A stretch of DNA of 64,000 nucleotides from Otatea glauca (taxonomy: Eukaryota; Streptophyta; Magnoliopsida; Poales; Poaceae). The stretch is from assembly GCA_036346275.1 (NCBI GenBank), contig CM070728.1, forward strand, positions 23,956,723 through 24,020,722, in the 5' to 3' direction. Made by a program: the position numbers and the translations under genes. Under the pieces are notes generated by a model. The model saw only the letters and a list, made by a program, of their open reading frames with translations, made no database searches and had not been told where the DNA came from. Of the stretch, positions 1-11,269 are shown piece after piece. Numbering within the stretch: the stretch's first letter is position 1; every line of letters begins with the position of its first letter.

Positions 1-760
1 GGTAAAGAATGCAAATAATGTCAAACATTTGCACCCTGCTATGTTTTTCAAAGTCTTAAAGAAAATTTGTATAAATTGAAAAATAAGCTCGAAGGACCTT
101 ATATGCACTTCAAAATTCCCCAAAGTGTTGAGTAGGTTGAACTCTATGTTTTCCATTTGATCCTTGAGTGGTTTTGCTTCTAGCCTTGAAGTTTTGCTAA
201 GTTTTGCACTTGTCAAATCTTGCTAAAAATAACACATTTTCAAAACTAAGCTTTTGAGCAAAATTTGTTATTTGCCCTTGGACATGTCTTAGACTAGTCT
301 ATTCTGAAATTGATAAACTTGGTGTCATATCTTATTATATGATCATTTGGATAATCTTCAAAGCTCCCTTAGGTTGCATTTTATGCATACATAAAAAGGG
401 GAGAAAATACCATTTTGATGCCTATATTGACAAAAGGGGAAGAAAATGTAGAAAAGGCATCATTAAAAATGTGAAAGCTTATTTGGTTCTTATGATCATT
501 GTAAAATTTTGCTAATTCTTATGGATCATAATCACATAATCACATTTGGCACTTACGATTGGATTTTAGAGCTTTTTGTGGAAAATTTGCTCTCTCCTCG
601 ATTTAGCTCTAAAATATGTCTTATCAACTTGGTCATGTTCTCAGTCTATTCTCTCTGGACCATGTGTGGTTTTGCAATCAAATTGCTTTCTTCTTCTCTT
701 ACTCAAACTCAAATTTATGCTTTTTGTGTGGTTTGTCAATATACTCATCAAGGGGGAGAT
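1..760 (+). mobile_element. 3' internal region of a Copia (Sirevirus-like) LTR retrotransposon
   Basis: This AT-rich stretch lies immediately before the polypurine tract and 3' LTR. It contains AAAGGGGAGAAAAT and AAAAGGGGAAGAAAATG near 396-450, purine runs like those often found downstream of pol in Sirevirus-type Copia elements. No reverse transcriptase or integrase reading frame is visible, so the coding part must lie left of the window. The Sirevirus assignment is inference from this style of sequence; the retroelement call is firm because of the LTR that follows. Confidence 0.7.
751..760 (+). other. Polypurine tract of the Copia element
   Basis: AGGGGGAGAT directly abuts the TG that begins the 3' LTR at 761. 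It is the expected plus-strand primer site and fixes the element's orientation as rightward. Confidence 0.75.
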
Positions 761-923
761 TGAAGGACCATGTGGAGGTTCATCTATGTTTGTGATGAAT
801 ATTTGATTTTATGTGATTTAGGATAGCTTAGATTTGAGTTTGGATTTAAAATGGATTTCAAGTTGGAAGTATTTTTGTGCCGGCATGATAGGTTACGCCA
901 GACCAAGTTTAATCGGTTTCATG

Positions 924-1290
924 TTTGCGCCGGACCAAATGTTGCATGAGTTGCATTTGAGCCGGACCGAGTTAGGATAGATTTCATGTTTGCGCCGGAC
1001 CAAATGTTGCATGAGTTGCATTTGCGTCGGACCGAGTTAGGATAGATTTCATGTTTGCGCCGGACCAAATGTTGCATGAATTGCATTTGCGCCGGACCGG
1101 GGTAGAAATGATTTGTTTTTGCGCCAGGTCGAGTTAAGATAGACTTCACGTTTGCGCCGGACCAAGGGAAATGAGAGACAGAGAGTTTCCCATTTGTGCC
1201 GGACCAAGGGAAGAGGGAAACAGAGAGTTTCCCATTTGCGCCGGACTGATTTTTTCGCGCCAGACCAAGTCTCAGTTTCACGTTTACGCC
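924..1290 (+). repeat. 65-bp tandem repeat with GCGCCGGACC motif in the LTR
   Basis: TTTGCGCCGGACCAAATG recurs at 924, 989 and 1054, exactly 65 bp apart. The array decays rightward into single GCGCCGGACC or related boxes up to about 1290. It lies upstream of the LTR TATA box, where enhancer repeats are often found. An open frame on the minus strand here only reflects the repeat. Confidence 0.85.
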
Positions 1291-1949
1291 GGACCGGTTT
1301 TGACAGTCAACAGTAATTAGCGTTTTTGAAGGTCTTCCCGTGCTCAAAAAATTATGTGTTCTATATGAAAGTTGTAGATAATTTCGAAACGCAACTTATT
1401 CATGTTGACAAGTTTTTCATCTGAGCAACATAAAAAATCATAAAAAAAATTAAGAAGATTACTGCTGTATTGAAAACAGGATGAAGTGTTTTGGTCTGTT
1501 CTAACCCAAATTCATGATCGAATTGATGCGCTGGGTTCGTGGTGGAACCAAGAAGGGTTTTCTTATCTTTATGGATATAGGAATTCATTTGGTGATCATG
1601 GTGAGGCGAAGGGAGGCTGGAACTAGGCATGGGATGGTCGGTTCAAGTTGGCCGGATGTTCGCCGGAAGATGGTCGGAGATAAAGTCGGTGCAGTACCGA
1701 TAGACAAGAGATCAGTGGAGAAGCTAGCTTATCACTACTTGGATCAAGGAGAGCTGTTGGGTTGCAATTCTGGAAGATAGAGTAGTGGATAAGTGTAACT
1801 TGCTTTGAGAACCGTGCAAGAAAACCCATTATGTGTTGTGGGTTTTGGGTGAACCCTTGCATGGCTAGTTGAGTGGGTTAATCCTAGCCCTTTATGGATG
1901 CTCTAGGGTTTAGAGGCTCATCTAAGGGTGATAGGTGGCCCAAGAGTTG

Positions 1950-1957
1950 TATAAATA
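1950..1957 (+). promoter_or_regulatory. LTR TATA box
   Basis: TATAAATA followed by a GC-rich leader. It lies 1.19 kb into the LTR in the sense orientation and is the likely core promoter of the Copia element. Confidence 0.6.
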
Positions 1958-2979
1958 GGGGTGGAGGGGTAGCCTTCCCCCTTGAAGGTTTTGAGGTCTT
2001 TGATGCTCCTTTGAGCTTTGCCCACCGAATGTGAGGCTTTGTAACCTCTCCTTCAAGAAATGAAATGTTCTTCATTTATGTTCATGTTTTATTTCCTTTA
2101 CGCATTTACATTACGCAATTTAAATTCCGCATTTACTTTCTTGCAATTTACATTTACGCAACTTAGATTTGCCTCCTCTCCTTCTACATGCTTACGAATC
2201 TTTATTGAGGTTGATGTTTGATGAATGATTCTTCTTCTGAATTTATGTTCTCAATCATCCATGCGTTCTTCTTGCAAGAAGTTGTTCTTTGCGTTCTTCA
2301 GTGCTTGATCTTGTAGATTGTGTTGCCTTGAGTTTCTTCATGATCTTGTGCTTGCTGGGACGTGTGGGGAGTCATTCAAGATCATCTTGATCATCAAAAA
2401 CCCACGAGCAAGCCTCGATAGAAGTTCTTTCGGTTTTTATTGAAACTTGGTATGTTCTTCATTCCCGGGCATAAAAGGTCGGAACTTTGACATCAATCCT
2501 TGTAATTGAAGGTTGAAATATGTTCCTGACATCCCAAGGACCTTATCTACCAAGTTTGGTTCAACGAATCAAAAGATACATCAATTTTCCTATTTGAACG
2601 TGTGCTGAAAACGCTGCTCATATGCCTGATTTCACTGTAGCTATAGTACCCCTGGTAGTACCGGCCCCGGAGGGCGATAGCACCGGCCTCAGGCTGATTT
2701 TTGTGAAAAATGACTCTTTTGCTTCTATTTGATATTCAAGGATTTTGGCTTAGTTTCTTTGGGTGAAAATCTGCATTTGTGATCTTCCTAGGGGATATAT
2801 TTTTAATTTGGGATCATTCACCCCCCTCTGATCGCCATCTTGGTCTTTCAGCACCCCCATGAGGGCATAGAGGATTGATGCGCGGTGGATACCGAGGTTT
2901 GTGCAGTCATTTCAGTGTTGTCATTGGATTGTACTGTGAATGCATATGAACTTACTATCTTCTTTTTTATGCAGGTTGC

Positions 2980-5300
2980 TGGCCGCTGGATTGCTACCAT
3001 TTGCCAGGATGGTGGAGGCCACACGCGCGAATGACGCTGATAGGTGTGGTGCCTCCCGGAGGTTTTCTTATGACAGGAGTCTACTCACGGCTCTTGTCGA
3101 CCGCTGGTGACCAGAGACATACACCTTTCATCTCCCTTGTAGGGAGATGACGCTGACGATGGAGGACGTCAGTTACCTAACATGCCCTTTGTGCACCAGT
3201 TGTCCTCGATGACGTCGGCCCACACTAGCGTGCTACCCGCTGAGGCCGGTTACGAGACGTTCATCGAAGGCCACGGCCCGATGCAGAAGTTGCTGACACA
3301 ATTCTACGTAAGTTGTGTTTTGTTGGCATTTTATTCATTCCTATGATGCGTCACAATTCGGACTTACTAACGCGTTGTTTTAACAGCCTGAGAGGATGGT
3401 TGCCAGTGCTGCGGACTACGTCGCGTGATGCCACTTGGAGGCATACCTGATGTGGTTCTTCGGCTGGGTCATGTTCTGTTCTTCCCACGGGGACAGCGTG
3501 GACAGGCATATGATCCAGTACGCGAGGACAATAGCGGATGCGAACTTGGACAACATCCCACAGCTGGCTTGGGGCTCGACTGTACTGTGTGCTAACTACA
3601 GGGCCCTCTGTGACGGTTTTTGACGTGTCGCCGATAGCTCGGTCCTCACCGGGTGCCCGCTCTTCCTCCAGCTGTGGTCCGTCGAGCGCTTCCAGGTTGG
3701 ACGTCTGTACATCGAGTTAGGACCTTACGCGGACATCCTGTGTGGGCCAACAGGGGACGACGTCGACTGTTCGACGATAGGGACACTGTGGTGTCACCTA
3801 CGAGTTAATATCTTGCCTCTGTCGTATGTTACGATACACTTCAGCCTGGTGTTTACTATCGTAACGTCCACTACTACTTGTGTAGCCCACGTTTACACCA
3901 GTTACGTCGCACGTGTCATACCCTGAATACGTCGCGATGTTCGACCAGCTGATGGATAATCGTGTTATCTTGAGGTTGTACGTACCGGAGTGCGTAGCCG
4001 TGCAAGCACCCTCTGGCCTCTCCGTGCAGTGCACCCGCGACGCTGCCTTCTAGCTCATCTATCGTCACCTGGTATTCGACGTGTTCGTGGAGACATACGC
4101 GGTTCATCGGGTGATGCACCAGTTCAGACTTTGCCAGGTTTTCCCAGTCCCCACTGGTGTCGTCGTACCACCACACGTCCACTCATGAGTTTTCTATTCC
4201 GCCTTGTTCCGAATTGCTATATGTTTCTTTAATAAAATAATGATGTGCACATGTTACTTATTTTTGTAGGCAAACAAGGAAGGGTCTCTCAGGGCGTAGA
4301 GGTCGGACACAAAACATGTAGAGTCACGTTCAGCAGTGGTTCCATGCATTGGAGGACATCCACCAGGAGGCCACCTCTTACGACCACGGAACGTACGACG
4401 ACTATATTCGATGGTACGCTACACGGACACACGTCAGAGGCATCTGTGTCATGGATGACCCTCCTAGGCACGTGGCTACGACAGTGGACACGTACCCAAT
4501 GCAATCAGACTCGGCCTTCCATTGTTGGGTGAGTCAAATGACATGATTAAACATATGTACCTACACATGCTTTCTTCTAATGGAACATATTTATATTTTC
4601 ATTGAGAGCGACCTTGCTAGGGAGGTGCACGCCGAGGCGGTTGCACTTAAGTCCGCACTCAGCTTCGATCACGCATTGGAGGCCACGTTGGATGAGCTGC
4701 GAAGGATGGTAGATCGGGTGATCGTGAAGTCTTGATGCATCGTCGAGCTGACATCGTGCAGGAGGACCAGGGAGGAGTACATCATTCCACGTGTAGGCTG
4801 CTCATCCTCGGTACACGAGTGACATACCCAATACACGCCAACTTGCACACCACGTACTACACCTCCTCTCAACATGCCGGGGGGCTCCAACTGGCAGCGA
4901 GACACGCCGTACAGCTGGATGTTCCCAGGTAAACCTTTGGTGCTTATTCCTACTTAACGAATTCTTCATAATTCGCACATGTAGTTTTAATGTCGTCAAG
5001 TTTTTTTGTATGCAACCGACGTTCCGGACGCCGACGATGACGACGTCCTCCAGTACGGCCATGCCACCTCGGATGCTGGTGATGACGACGTTGACTATCA
5101 TTGGATTGTTGACCCCCCAGGAGCCCATAGGGGTTGTGCTCAGTCTATCGCAGCTGTCAATACACCTAGTGCCACCTATTCAGCTGAGCCAGTCAGCCCA
5201 GCCAGCGTACGGTACGCCTCCTCCACTTGCACGTCCCATTAGGAGCACTCGAAGACAGACCCCGGACCAGCTGATGTATCCGTCGGGATATGTTTAGCAC
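2980..5300 (+). pseudogene. Plant mobile domain protein (MAIN-like), multi-exon, broken
   Basis: Pieces in several frames match the PMD layout known from plant transposons and MAIN/MAIL proteins. Near 3060-3180 there is a RSLLTALVDRW-like segment followed by the FHLPC...MT..DVSYL block. At 3435-3620 comes the EAYLMWFFGWVMF block, then SVDRHMIQYARTIADA and WGSTVLCANYRALC. Around 3935-4180 is the VMHQF...FPVPTG block. Around 4320-4530 is the HWF..LE/DYIRWY segment, and about 5010-5300 holds the acidic, proline-rich tail. Stop codons and frame changes separate the blocks (for example TGA at 3426-3428), and some interruptions may be introns. PMD proteins are transposon proteins that the host has sometimes domesticated in silencing and meristem maintenance. 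This copy cannot make a full protein. Confidence 0.7.
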
Positions 5301-5559
5301 CGTGGGAGGGCTAGGGCCGTACGAGGGGTCGCACCACGCAAGAATTGCGGATAATTTTTTTTAATTTCATAACTAATGTACTGTACAGACATATACTTTT
5401 CGTTAGTTCAGTTGCGTATTCTTACATAAGTTACTCTTTGCACCCGGTTTTGCCATATCAAATTGTTCCTCGCTTACCCATTTGTTACTTCATATTGACC
5501 AATTATTTGCGTGTGCACGCTCATGAGTAATGAACGATTGCTGATAACAATAATAATGG

Positions 5560-5900
5560 ACTTGACAACACAGTCCCACCTGGTTTACCACATCGAACAC
5601 GCTATGGTAGGGCGAACTGACCACACGAAGTCAACATCTATGTTAGGCCGTTTGGACAATACGAAGCCAGCAGCTTTGCCAGAACGATTTGACAACACGC
5701 AGCCATCAGCTTTTTAAGGCTGATTATACAACACATTGCCTATTGCTTTCTCAGCCCAATTTGACAATACGCTACTCCCGCTTCCTCAGAGGGAACTGAC
5801 AACACACTGGCTATTTCTTTGTCAGCCCGATTTGACAACACTCTGCCCACCGCTTTCTCAGACCGAAATGACAATATGTCGTAGCCAACTTTATCAGACT
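5560..5900 (+). repeat. 35-36 bp degenerate tandem array upstream of the GRF gene
   Basis: Units of the form GACAACACRCT...GCTTTCTCAG recur, with GACAAYAC at 5763, 5798, 5834 and 5870 (spacing 35-36 bp) and more diverged copies back to 5564. The array ends about 60 bp before a TATA box. The reverse complement of the same array occurs at 51090-51290 with the same period. Confidence 0.8.
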
Positions 5901-5955
5901 AAAGTGAGGACACGCTACCCCTATTCTATTAACCCTGCATCGACTACACACAGCC

Positions 5956-5962
5956 TATAAAA
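5956..5962 (+). promoter_or_regulatory. TATA box of the GRF/coiled-coil gene
   Basis: TATAAAA lies directly after the tandem array and 270 bp before the first ATG. Placement and sequence suit a core promoter, and the related copy at 51039-51049 also has a TATA-like box between array and gene. Confidence 0.5.
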
Positions 5963-6228
5963 CCACCAGCCACCAGGCAACACTTCTTCAGTACCCCAAC
6001 CTCCACTCCATTGCAATGACAGACAGATGAGGCACCTCAAGCCGTGGGAGGGGTAGAGGGGGAAGACGGAGTCAGACCACACCTTGAGGCATTGACCCTT
6101 CATGGTTTTAGGGCCGCGACCCTTCACTCGAGGCTCATGAAATCTATAGTCCCCAAGATCTCGATCCCCCAGTCTAGAACTTCCCATTCGAATAAGGGAC
6201 TACTATACCCCCAAAAATCCAATAATCC

Positions 6229-6798
6229 ATGATGGCCTCCCACTTTGCCCCCCTGAAGTGGCCGACATGCAAGCACGACCTCGACGCCATTGTGCAGGTT
6301 TGCGAGGAGTCCAATTCCAGCTCAGGACGTCATTTCTACCGATGCTCTCTATTCATGGTAACCGCTACAAATCTTATATACCATTCGACGCATGTCTCAT
6401 TATATGATACGTACTCTTACTTGTAGACTGTAGATTGCAAATTCATTGAATGGTTGGACCCACCGTATCCCATAAATGCCCAATGTTATATCCACACATT
6501 GCTGTATCGCCTCGACGAAATTCGAGAGGACCTCACCGACGTCAAGAACGAGAACGAACAGCTCCGCAAACAGAACTTGGAGCTCCAGACTCAAAACGAC
6601 GACCTACACCATCAAAGGCTTAGGGAGAGGAACTATAAGGAAGTCGTCCACCTCGGCAACGACTACCACACTTACTGTTGCTGCGGTAATGCCAGTTGCA
6701 GTTGTGCTTGCCACTACTATGACCAGCAACCCCGTCCAAGCCGTCTTGACGATCAACACTCTATGTGGGTGTCATACAGTTACCCATTCGAGCCTTAA
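6229..6798 (+). CDS. Transposon-borne GRF-type zinc finger plus coiled-coil protein
   Basis: I propose two exons, 6229-6357 and 6427-6798, joined by a canonical GT...TAG intron of 69 bp, giving about 166 residues. The N-terminal 55 residues fit a GRF-type zinc finger: an early Cys, the GRHFYRCSLF block, then DCKFIEWLDPPYP after the intron. A heptad-like segment follows, rich in E, Q, R, L and N (about residues 70-110, ending QLRKQNLELQTQNDDL), then a conserved EVVHLGNDY segment and a Cys-rich tail (YCCCGNASCSCACH). GRF fingers bind single-stranded nucleic acid in other proteins. Short GRF/coiled-coil proteins are common in grass transposons, and this is probably one. The frame is intact. Its shorter relative at 50655-51023 lacks the finger. 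No host role is implied. Confidence 0.6.
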
Positions 6799-7124
6799 CA
6801 TCCTCCGCCATAAAGCGTAAAGCGTAGTCCATCCCGCCCTTTTACAATTCCAATAGGCGTACTTGTATCGTACTTTTGTCCATGTTCGTAGTTGCTCTGT
6901 ACCGCCATTTGTATCGTCTAAAAGACCAACACGAACATAGGCACCGAACCAAACTATATGTGCCATGTAATCCCCCCGTTTATTATGAAATGATATCTTT
7001 CATTCATTCCATTGTTTTCGAACATTAAACATGCAATGACTTTGCCAATTTCGAGAACAACATCAATGGATGTGACAACACAGTCCAACCTCCTTCCCTC
7101 CATGTCGTTATTTTGACTGGGGGT

Positions 7125-7265
7125 AGAACTCTACCGCCAGTTCAAATGGCGATAGAGTTCTGTCGCCAGTTCAAGTGGCGACAGAGTTTTGTCGCCAGTC
7201 AAAATGGCGACAGAGGTCCTACGCGGCGCCCACATCATTAAATCGTCATTCAGAATGGCGACAGT
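7125..7265. repeat. TGGCGACAG hairpin cluster at the 3' end of the PMD element
   Basis: Nested inverted repeats occur, with CTGTCGCCA at 7160-7168 facing TGGCGACAG at 7176-7184, and a second TTGTCGCCA...TGGCGACAG hairpin at about 7190-7214. Further half-copies such as ATGGCGACAG lie near 7256. A decayed version sits at 50432-50485 next to the second copy of the module. Confidence 0.7.
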
Positions 7266-7270
7266 GGCCT

Positions 7271-8390
7271 ACTTCTTTTATTTATTTTTTGACTTATTAT
7301 TTTTGTAATATTTAAATTTTTGTGTATTATTTAAAAAAATCAGCAAAACAGGGAGGGCAACATTGAGCTACTATCAACAAACCGCAACTACTTTCCTTTC
7401 TTCCGTAGCCTTACAAACCTTGAAGGTGCTTGTTTGACTTATCATTCCCGCGTAGGGTGCTGACCGATCTAGGTTTTTAAATTAGACCGGTCCAAAACTG
7501 CAAATGGATTAGATTAATTTTGGATCCATAGCTATTTGGACTAGATTTATGCTAGATTGGATCAGGCTTGGACCTTATATTTTTCTACTAAATTTCTCAC
7601 CACCAGCTAGGTAAATCAATTGATGTTGCCTTTAGCACTAATGATTTGTTTTTTGTTTTACATACTTCAGCAGCATACTTTAAGTTCTAACTTTCAACCT
7701 CTGTTTCCAGTCAGTGGGATATGCAATTATAGACATTGGAGTGATCTTTCTGTTTTACTTACTAAGGCTGTAATAGTGATTCAAATTGATGGTTTACAGT
7801 GTCATATTCAAGTGATAACAATGTGTTTCCACAGGATACTATTCTTGAACTAAAATACAACAACAGTAGTTTAGGAATTTGTTGATAGTTAGTTAATAAG
7901 AAGGGGAATATATCCTCACGTCTTGATATCCGTAAGTTTTTCTTTTGTTTAAGGATTTAGTTATGATGATATATGATAATTTTACTTACAGTAAACGCTG
8001 ATTGAATTTTGAGTTAGCACTAGATTGTTCAGGTCAGTTTTGTTTTATAATTTAAAATAATGCTGGGCTTATGTAGCTAAACATATCATTTGCGTATAGG
8101 TAGCAAAAATAGTGTGGCAACATTTGTGACTTTTGATAAGTTTTATGTGTGCTTGATTGTAGTTAGCTCATTTTGTGTGGCGTGATAAGCCTAAGTGTAG
8201 GTAAGGAGTTTACTATTAGATCCAGTATATTAGTTGAGTTGCAAACTAAGTAGTGCCACATAAAATTTCATGGAATAGTTATTTTTTTGAGACCATTGAT
8301 CTTTTGTGGAAACTTTGATGTTTGATCTTTGCTCTACCTTACCTAAGATTTTGTATCGACAAATCTATTTGGATAGTGCATGTTTGTTAT
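7271..8390. other. Unassigned AT-rich intergenic sequence
   Basis: No supported gene. A tract at about 7450-7570 (AGACCGGTCC, ATTAGATT motifs) and another at 9150-9290 look weakly alike in composition and may be the two sides of an older element split by the solo LTR at 8391, but I found no convincing terminal repeats. Confidence 0.4.
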
Positions 8391-9052
8391 TGACGAGGAT
8401 TAAAACCCTATCTTTAATTTAGGCCCTTTATAATAAATTCGTAACCATGCGTTGATAAAATGGGCCTGTAAAACCTAAGGCCCATGACATATTAAAGTCC
8501 ATCTCTATTTGAACGATTAGATCTCCAACTAGTTTGGTCAAGGATGGTCAAACTCCTGCTTCACACTGATCATCGCCGACTAGTGAAATGGCCACCCCAA
8601 CCAGCAAACTGGTCCAGGACAAGCGATTTTTCCCGCACAGGTCTCCGTGCGGACAGTTATCTGACAGAAACACGCAACTACCTAGAGGTTATCATAAGAA
8701 AAGGCGCCCTTTGGCGAGAAGACACCGTTTGGCGGGAAGGCGTCCCCCGGTTACATAACACCCTTCTGGAATTCAACTGTCGCCTCTTCGTTAAGGATAA
8801 ATAGGGACCAACCCACGCTGTTGGAGATATCTAGCATCATCTGCAATCCCACATTTTGATATCAAACATTATCTGTAATATGTGATTAACTCTCTCTAAT
8901 CACGTAGATCATCTTGTACTAAGAACATTTTATCACAGTCACTTGGCTAATAAAGAAGTATTCCCATTGTCTCCATTTCGATATCCAAGGACCCACATCT
9001 TATAAATTTTACGTAAGCTCAGTTAAGAGACCCAAGGTCTTGGACATCGACA
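8391..9052 (+). mobile_element. Solo LTR, 662 bp, with 5-bp target duplication GTTAT
   Basis: The sequence begins TGACGAGG and ends CATCGACA (TG...CA with TGACGA/TGTCGA inverted ends). It is bounded by a perfect GTTAT duplication at 8386-8390 and 9053-9057. Inside are an ATAAATAG box at 8797-8804 and an AATAAAG motif near 8950, in the order expected of a promoter and polyadenylation region. No internal retroelement sequence remains, so this is a recombination product. The family was not identified. Confidence 0.8.
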
Positions 9053-9440
9053 GTTATCTATTCTGATCGCACTGTAGTTCATTTACTATCTAAGAAATAG
9101 TTTTATCATTTGAATATTGCACCGTAAATTATCAAATCATTAAACAAACAATTTGTCCAAATCAAGTTACAGACTTTCATTTGGGTCATAGCTAGACTTA
9201 GACCTTACACCTTTTGCATCAGATTGGATACAAATCTATGAAAAAAATATTAAACTTAGATCAGATCTATGCTGAGCTTTGACCCATTAGTATCTTTATT
9301 CCTACACAGAAAACCACCGATCTGTAAGTAGAGCAGACATGCCAACCAACCCTCATCATCGTCGAATTTTTTCTTTAATATTTATTTTTAATCTTTTTTT
9401 TCGAAACTAGTTGTTAGACTATAAAAATAACAAGAATGGG
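9053..9440. other. Intergenic, nothing recognised
   Basis: AT-rich sequence without a supported reading frame or clear repeat ends. Confidence 0.4.
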
Positions 9441-9449
9441 TGCCCGTCG

Positions 9450-9689
9450 CCCGTACATGGGGGGCGATCGCCCCATGTACGGGTGATCGGTGCGTGATAT
9501 AACGGCTGTTGTAACAGTCAAGCCGGTCCCAACCACCTATCGCCCGGGAGTGAGGCGATCGCTCTGGAGTGGGGCGATAGGTGGCTTTAAAATTAAAAAA
9601 AATCAACCGGTCGCCTCATAATAGGGCGATTTCTTCTTGTCGTCTGACGGCCGTTAGATTCGGCATTAATCGCCCATATATAGGGCGAT
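9450..9689. repeat. Cluster of GGGCGAT hairpins
   Basis: There are two perfect 13-bp stems: CCCGTACATGGGG at 9450-9462 pairs with 9471-9483, and CCACCTATCGCCC at 9533-9545 pairs with 9572-9584. A third stem, ATCGCCC/GGGCGAT, lies at 9669-9675 and 9683-9689. All carry the GGCGATC word. The following tract (TAGTTTTGCAATTTG, TAACGCCTAGTTTTG at about 9698-9740) resembles 3' tails of grass transposons, so this may be the stranded end of another element. Confidence 0.7.
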
Positions 9690-9860
9690 CGGCGTCTAGT
9701 TTTGCAATTTGTAAAACATAACGCCTAGTTTTGAAAAAAATATTAAAGAGAAAAAAATTCCATCATCGTCCACCCACCACACGGGCAGTAGGGATAGCCT
9801 GAGCGCGAATATTCTCGTCTGTCACGCGGCATCGGCCCACGACCTGCAAGGGCAGTCAAT

Positions 9861-10027
9861 CCCATGCAAGGGAAATCATCACTTCTCTTATTCGTATGTA
9901 ATTTTTTTTTTGCAAATCACTTTTTTATGGCCAGGATTAATGCTATTTTATAATTAAATTCGCAATAAGGCTAAATTTGTTAAAAAAATATTATAAGACT
10001 AAAAAAGTGATGATTTCTCTGCAAGGA
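9861..10027. mobile_element. MITE-like inverted-repeat element, about 165 bp
   Basis: GCAAGGGAAATCATCACTT near 9866 is matched in inverted orientation by AAGTGATGATTTCTCTGCAAGG ending near 10027, giving imperfect terminal repeats of about 22 bp around an AT-rich core. A target duplication could not be fixed, so the class is open. Confidence 0.55.
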
Positions 10028-11106
10028 GTGAATAGGTTGGTAGGACTTACGAAAGTATTGCTGCTACGAAATGCTTCGAACCACGGCCATCTCTCCGTCG
10101 GATCGGGAGTTGGGATGGATCAGCCGGCCCGTTCGAGTAACTTGGTACAAAAACGGAATCAGAGAACGAATATGGGAGCACTAGTGGTGACTGGTGCCCT
10201 ACTCGTTGTGCTGCCAGTACGTCCCTGATCACGTCGCGCCTGCAGACCGCCGGCCTGGAGCTGTCTGTCAATCAGGCTCGCCTTGATTATGGCCAGCAGC
10301 GCCTCCCGTCGGTGATTGTTGCGCTGCTAGCTGCGGGCCTGCGGCAGCGGCAGCCTCTGACCCTGAGCTCCACGCTCGACACATCCACTTGACAAAAGTT
10401 GCCTCTTTTTTCCATCTGCGCTTGTACTGCTCTATCATATCTCCTCGTGTTCTCATTCGAAAAGAGATTCAATGTAATCGTGATAATGACATTAACTTTA
10501 GCATACATAAATTAACCATTAGATTAAAAAGAAATATCTCAGTTCATCTGTAGCATTGTTCGAAAAATAATGTAGCAACATGAAAAAAAATAGCTCCCTC
10601 TTGGAAAAAAAACAAAAATGCCCTCCCTCTATGCTACAGTACTATAGCATGGCATCTCGAATGTAACGTGAAAGGGTTAGGTGTCGCCTCCTGATCCTTC
10701 CACGTGAAGAAGGTCGATCATTTAAAAAAAATCATGATGGATATATATCTATACCCCTTTATAATGCATCTAAGCATTTTTTTCTACGTCCACCCCAAAT
10801 AATGCACCCCACTAGAGATGGCTCAACCTTCATGCACCCAGCGAAACGTTCCCAGAAACTTGCTTCCATCAAAATTAACCTCTCAGATCTTTCCTCAGCT
10901 TTACTCACCCACATCCGATAGCCATTGTTTAATGTGTCTAACTCATCCTTGTGCCCCACAACAGATCTCCCCCCACCTCCAGCATCATCTCAAGGAAAAG
11001 GAAACAAATATCCTAGAATTAAGAAAAAGGAAACAAACGTTCTAGAAAAGGAAAAGATCATATATTACGTGCTGGAAAAAGGAAACCGGAAGACAGGGCA
11101 CTATAC
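10028..11106. other. Intergenic region upstream of ndhL
   Basis: A moderately GC-rich patch at 10120-10400 and AT-rich flanks. Short open frames exist on both strands (for example 10759-10959, minus), but none has a recognisable domain or start context. Confidence 0.4.
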
Positions 11107-11108
11107 TA

Positions 11109-11139
<31 letters not shown>

Positions 11140-11152
11140 AATATATATAAAG
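11107..11152 (+). repeat. (GT)n(TA)n microsatellite just upstream of ndhL
   Basis: GTGTGTGTGT runs into a TA-dinucleotide tract ending TATATATAAAGG, about 120 bp before the ndhL start codon. It can serve as an A/T-rich TATA region for ndhL and is likely to vary in length between accessions. Confidence 0.75.
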
Positions 11153-11269
11153 GTCAAATAAGTGAACAGTACCGTGTTCTCAATTGCCAGAGAGGTGGGC
11201 ATGGCTCTATCCAGATAAGGCGCCACGGCCCACGGCGACCACCTGCCGCGCAAACCAAGCCTTACCCCA

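Larger units (their letters stand above)
761..2850 (+). mobile_element. 3' LTR of the Copia element, about 2.09 kb
   Basis: The LTR starts TGAAGGACC and ends GGTCTTTCA, giving the short imperfect inverted ends TGAAGGACC/TGAAAGACC and the canonical TG...CA termini. A polypurine tract precedes it. A TATA box (TATAAATA) lies at 1950-1957 and a 65-bp tandem repeat lies in the U3 part. The right flank, GCACC from 2851, should be the target duplication, but the left partner is outside the window. The insertion sits in the 5' part of a plant-mobile-domain transposon, so this is a nested insertion. Confidence 0.82.
2851..7270 (+). mobile_element. Decayed plant-mobile-domain (PMD) transposable element
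   Basis: The region holds, in order, a broken PMD (MAIN-like) gene (about 2980-5300), a 36-bp repeat array (5560-5900), a TATA box (5956), a GRF-finger/coiled-coil gene (6229-6798) and a cluster of TGGCGACAG hairpins (7125-7265). A second copy of the last four parts lies at 50430-51300 on the minus strand, which shows they travel as one unit. The left end is covered by the Copia insertion. I could not define terminal inverted repeats, so the superfamily stays open. That the PMD part and the downstream module are one element is inference from adjacency. Confidence 0.55.

Noticed and set aside
8391..9052. Possible endogenous pararetrovirus promoter region
   Set aside because: The TATA box and leader looked similar in style, but exact TG...CA ends with a 5-bp duplication show a solo LTR; no viral coding sequence is present.
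10759..10959. Minus-strand 66-codon frame upstream of ndhL (NGYRMWVSKAEERSERL)
   Set aside because: Looks protein-like, perhaps transposon-derived, but no domain or neighbouring exon was recognised.
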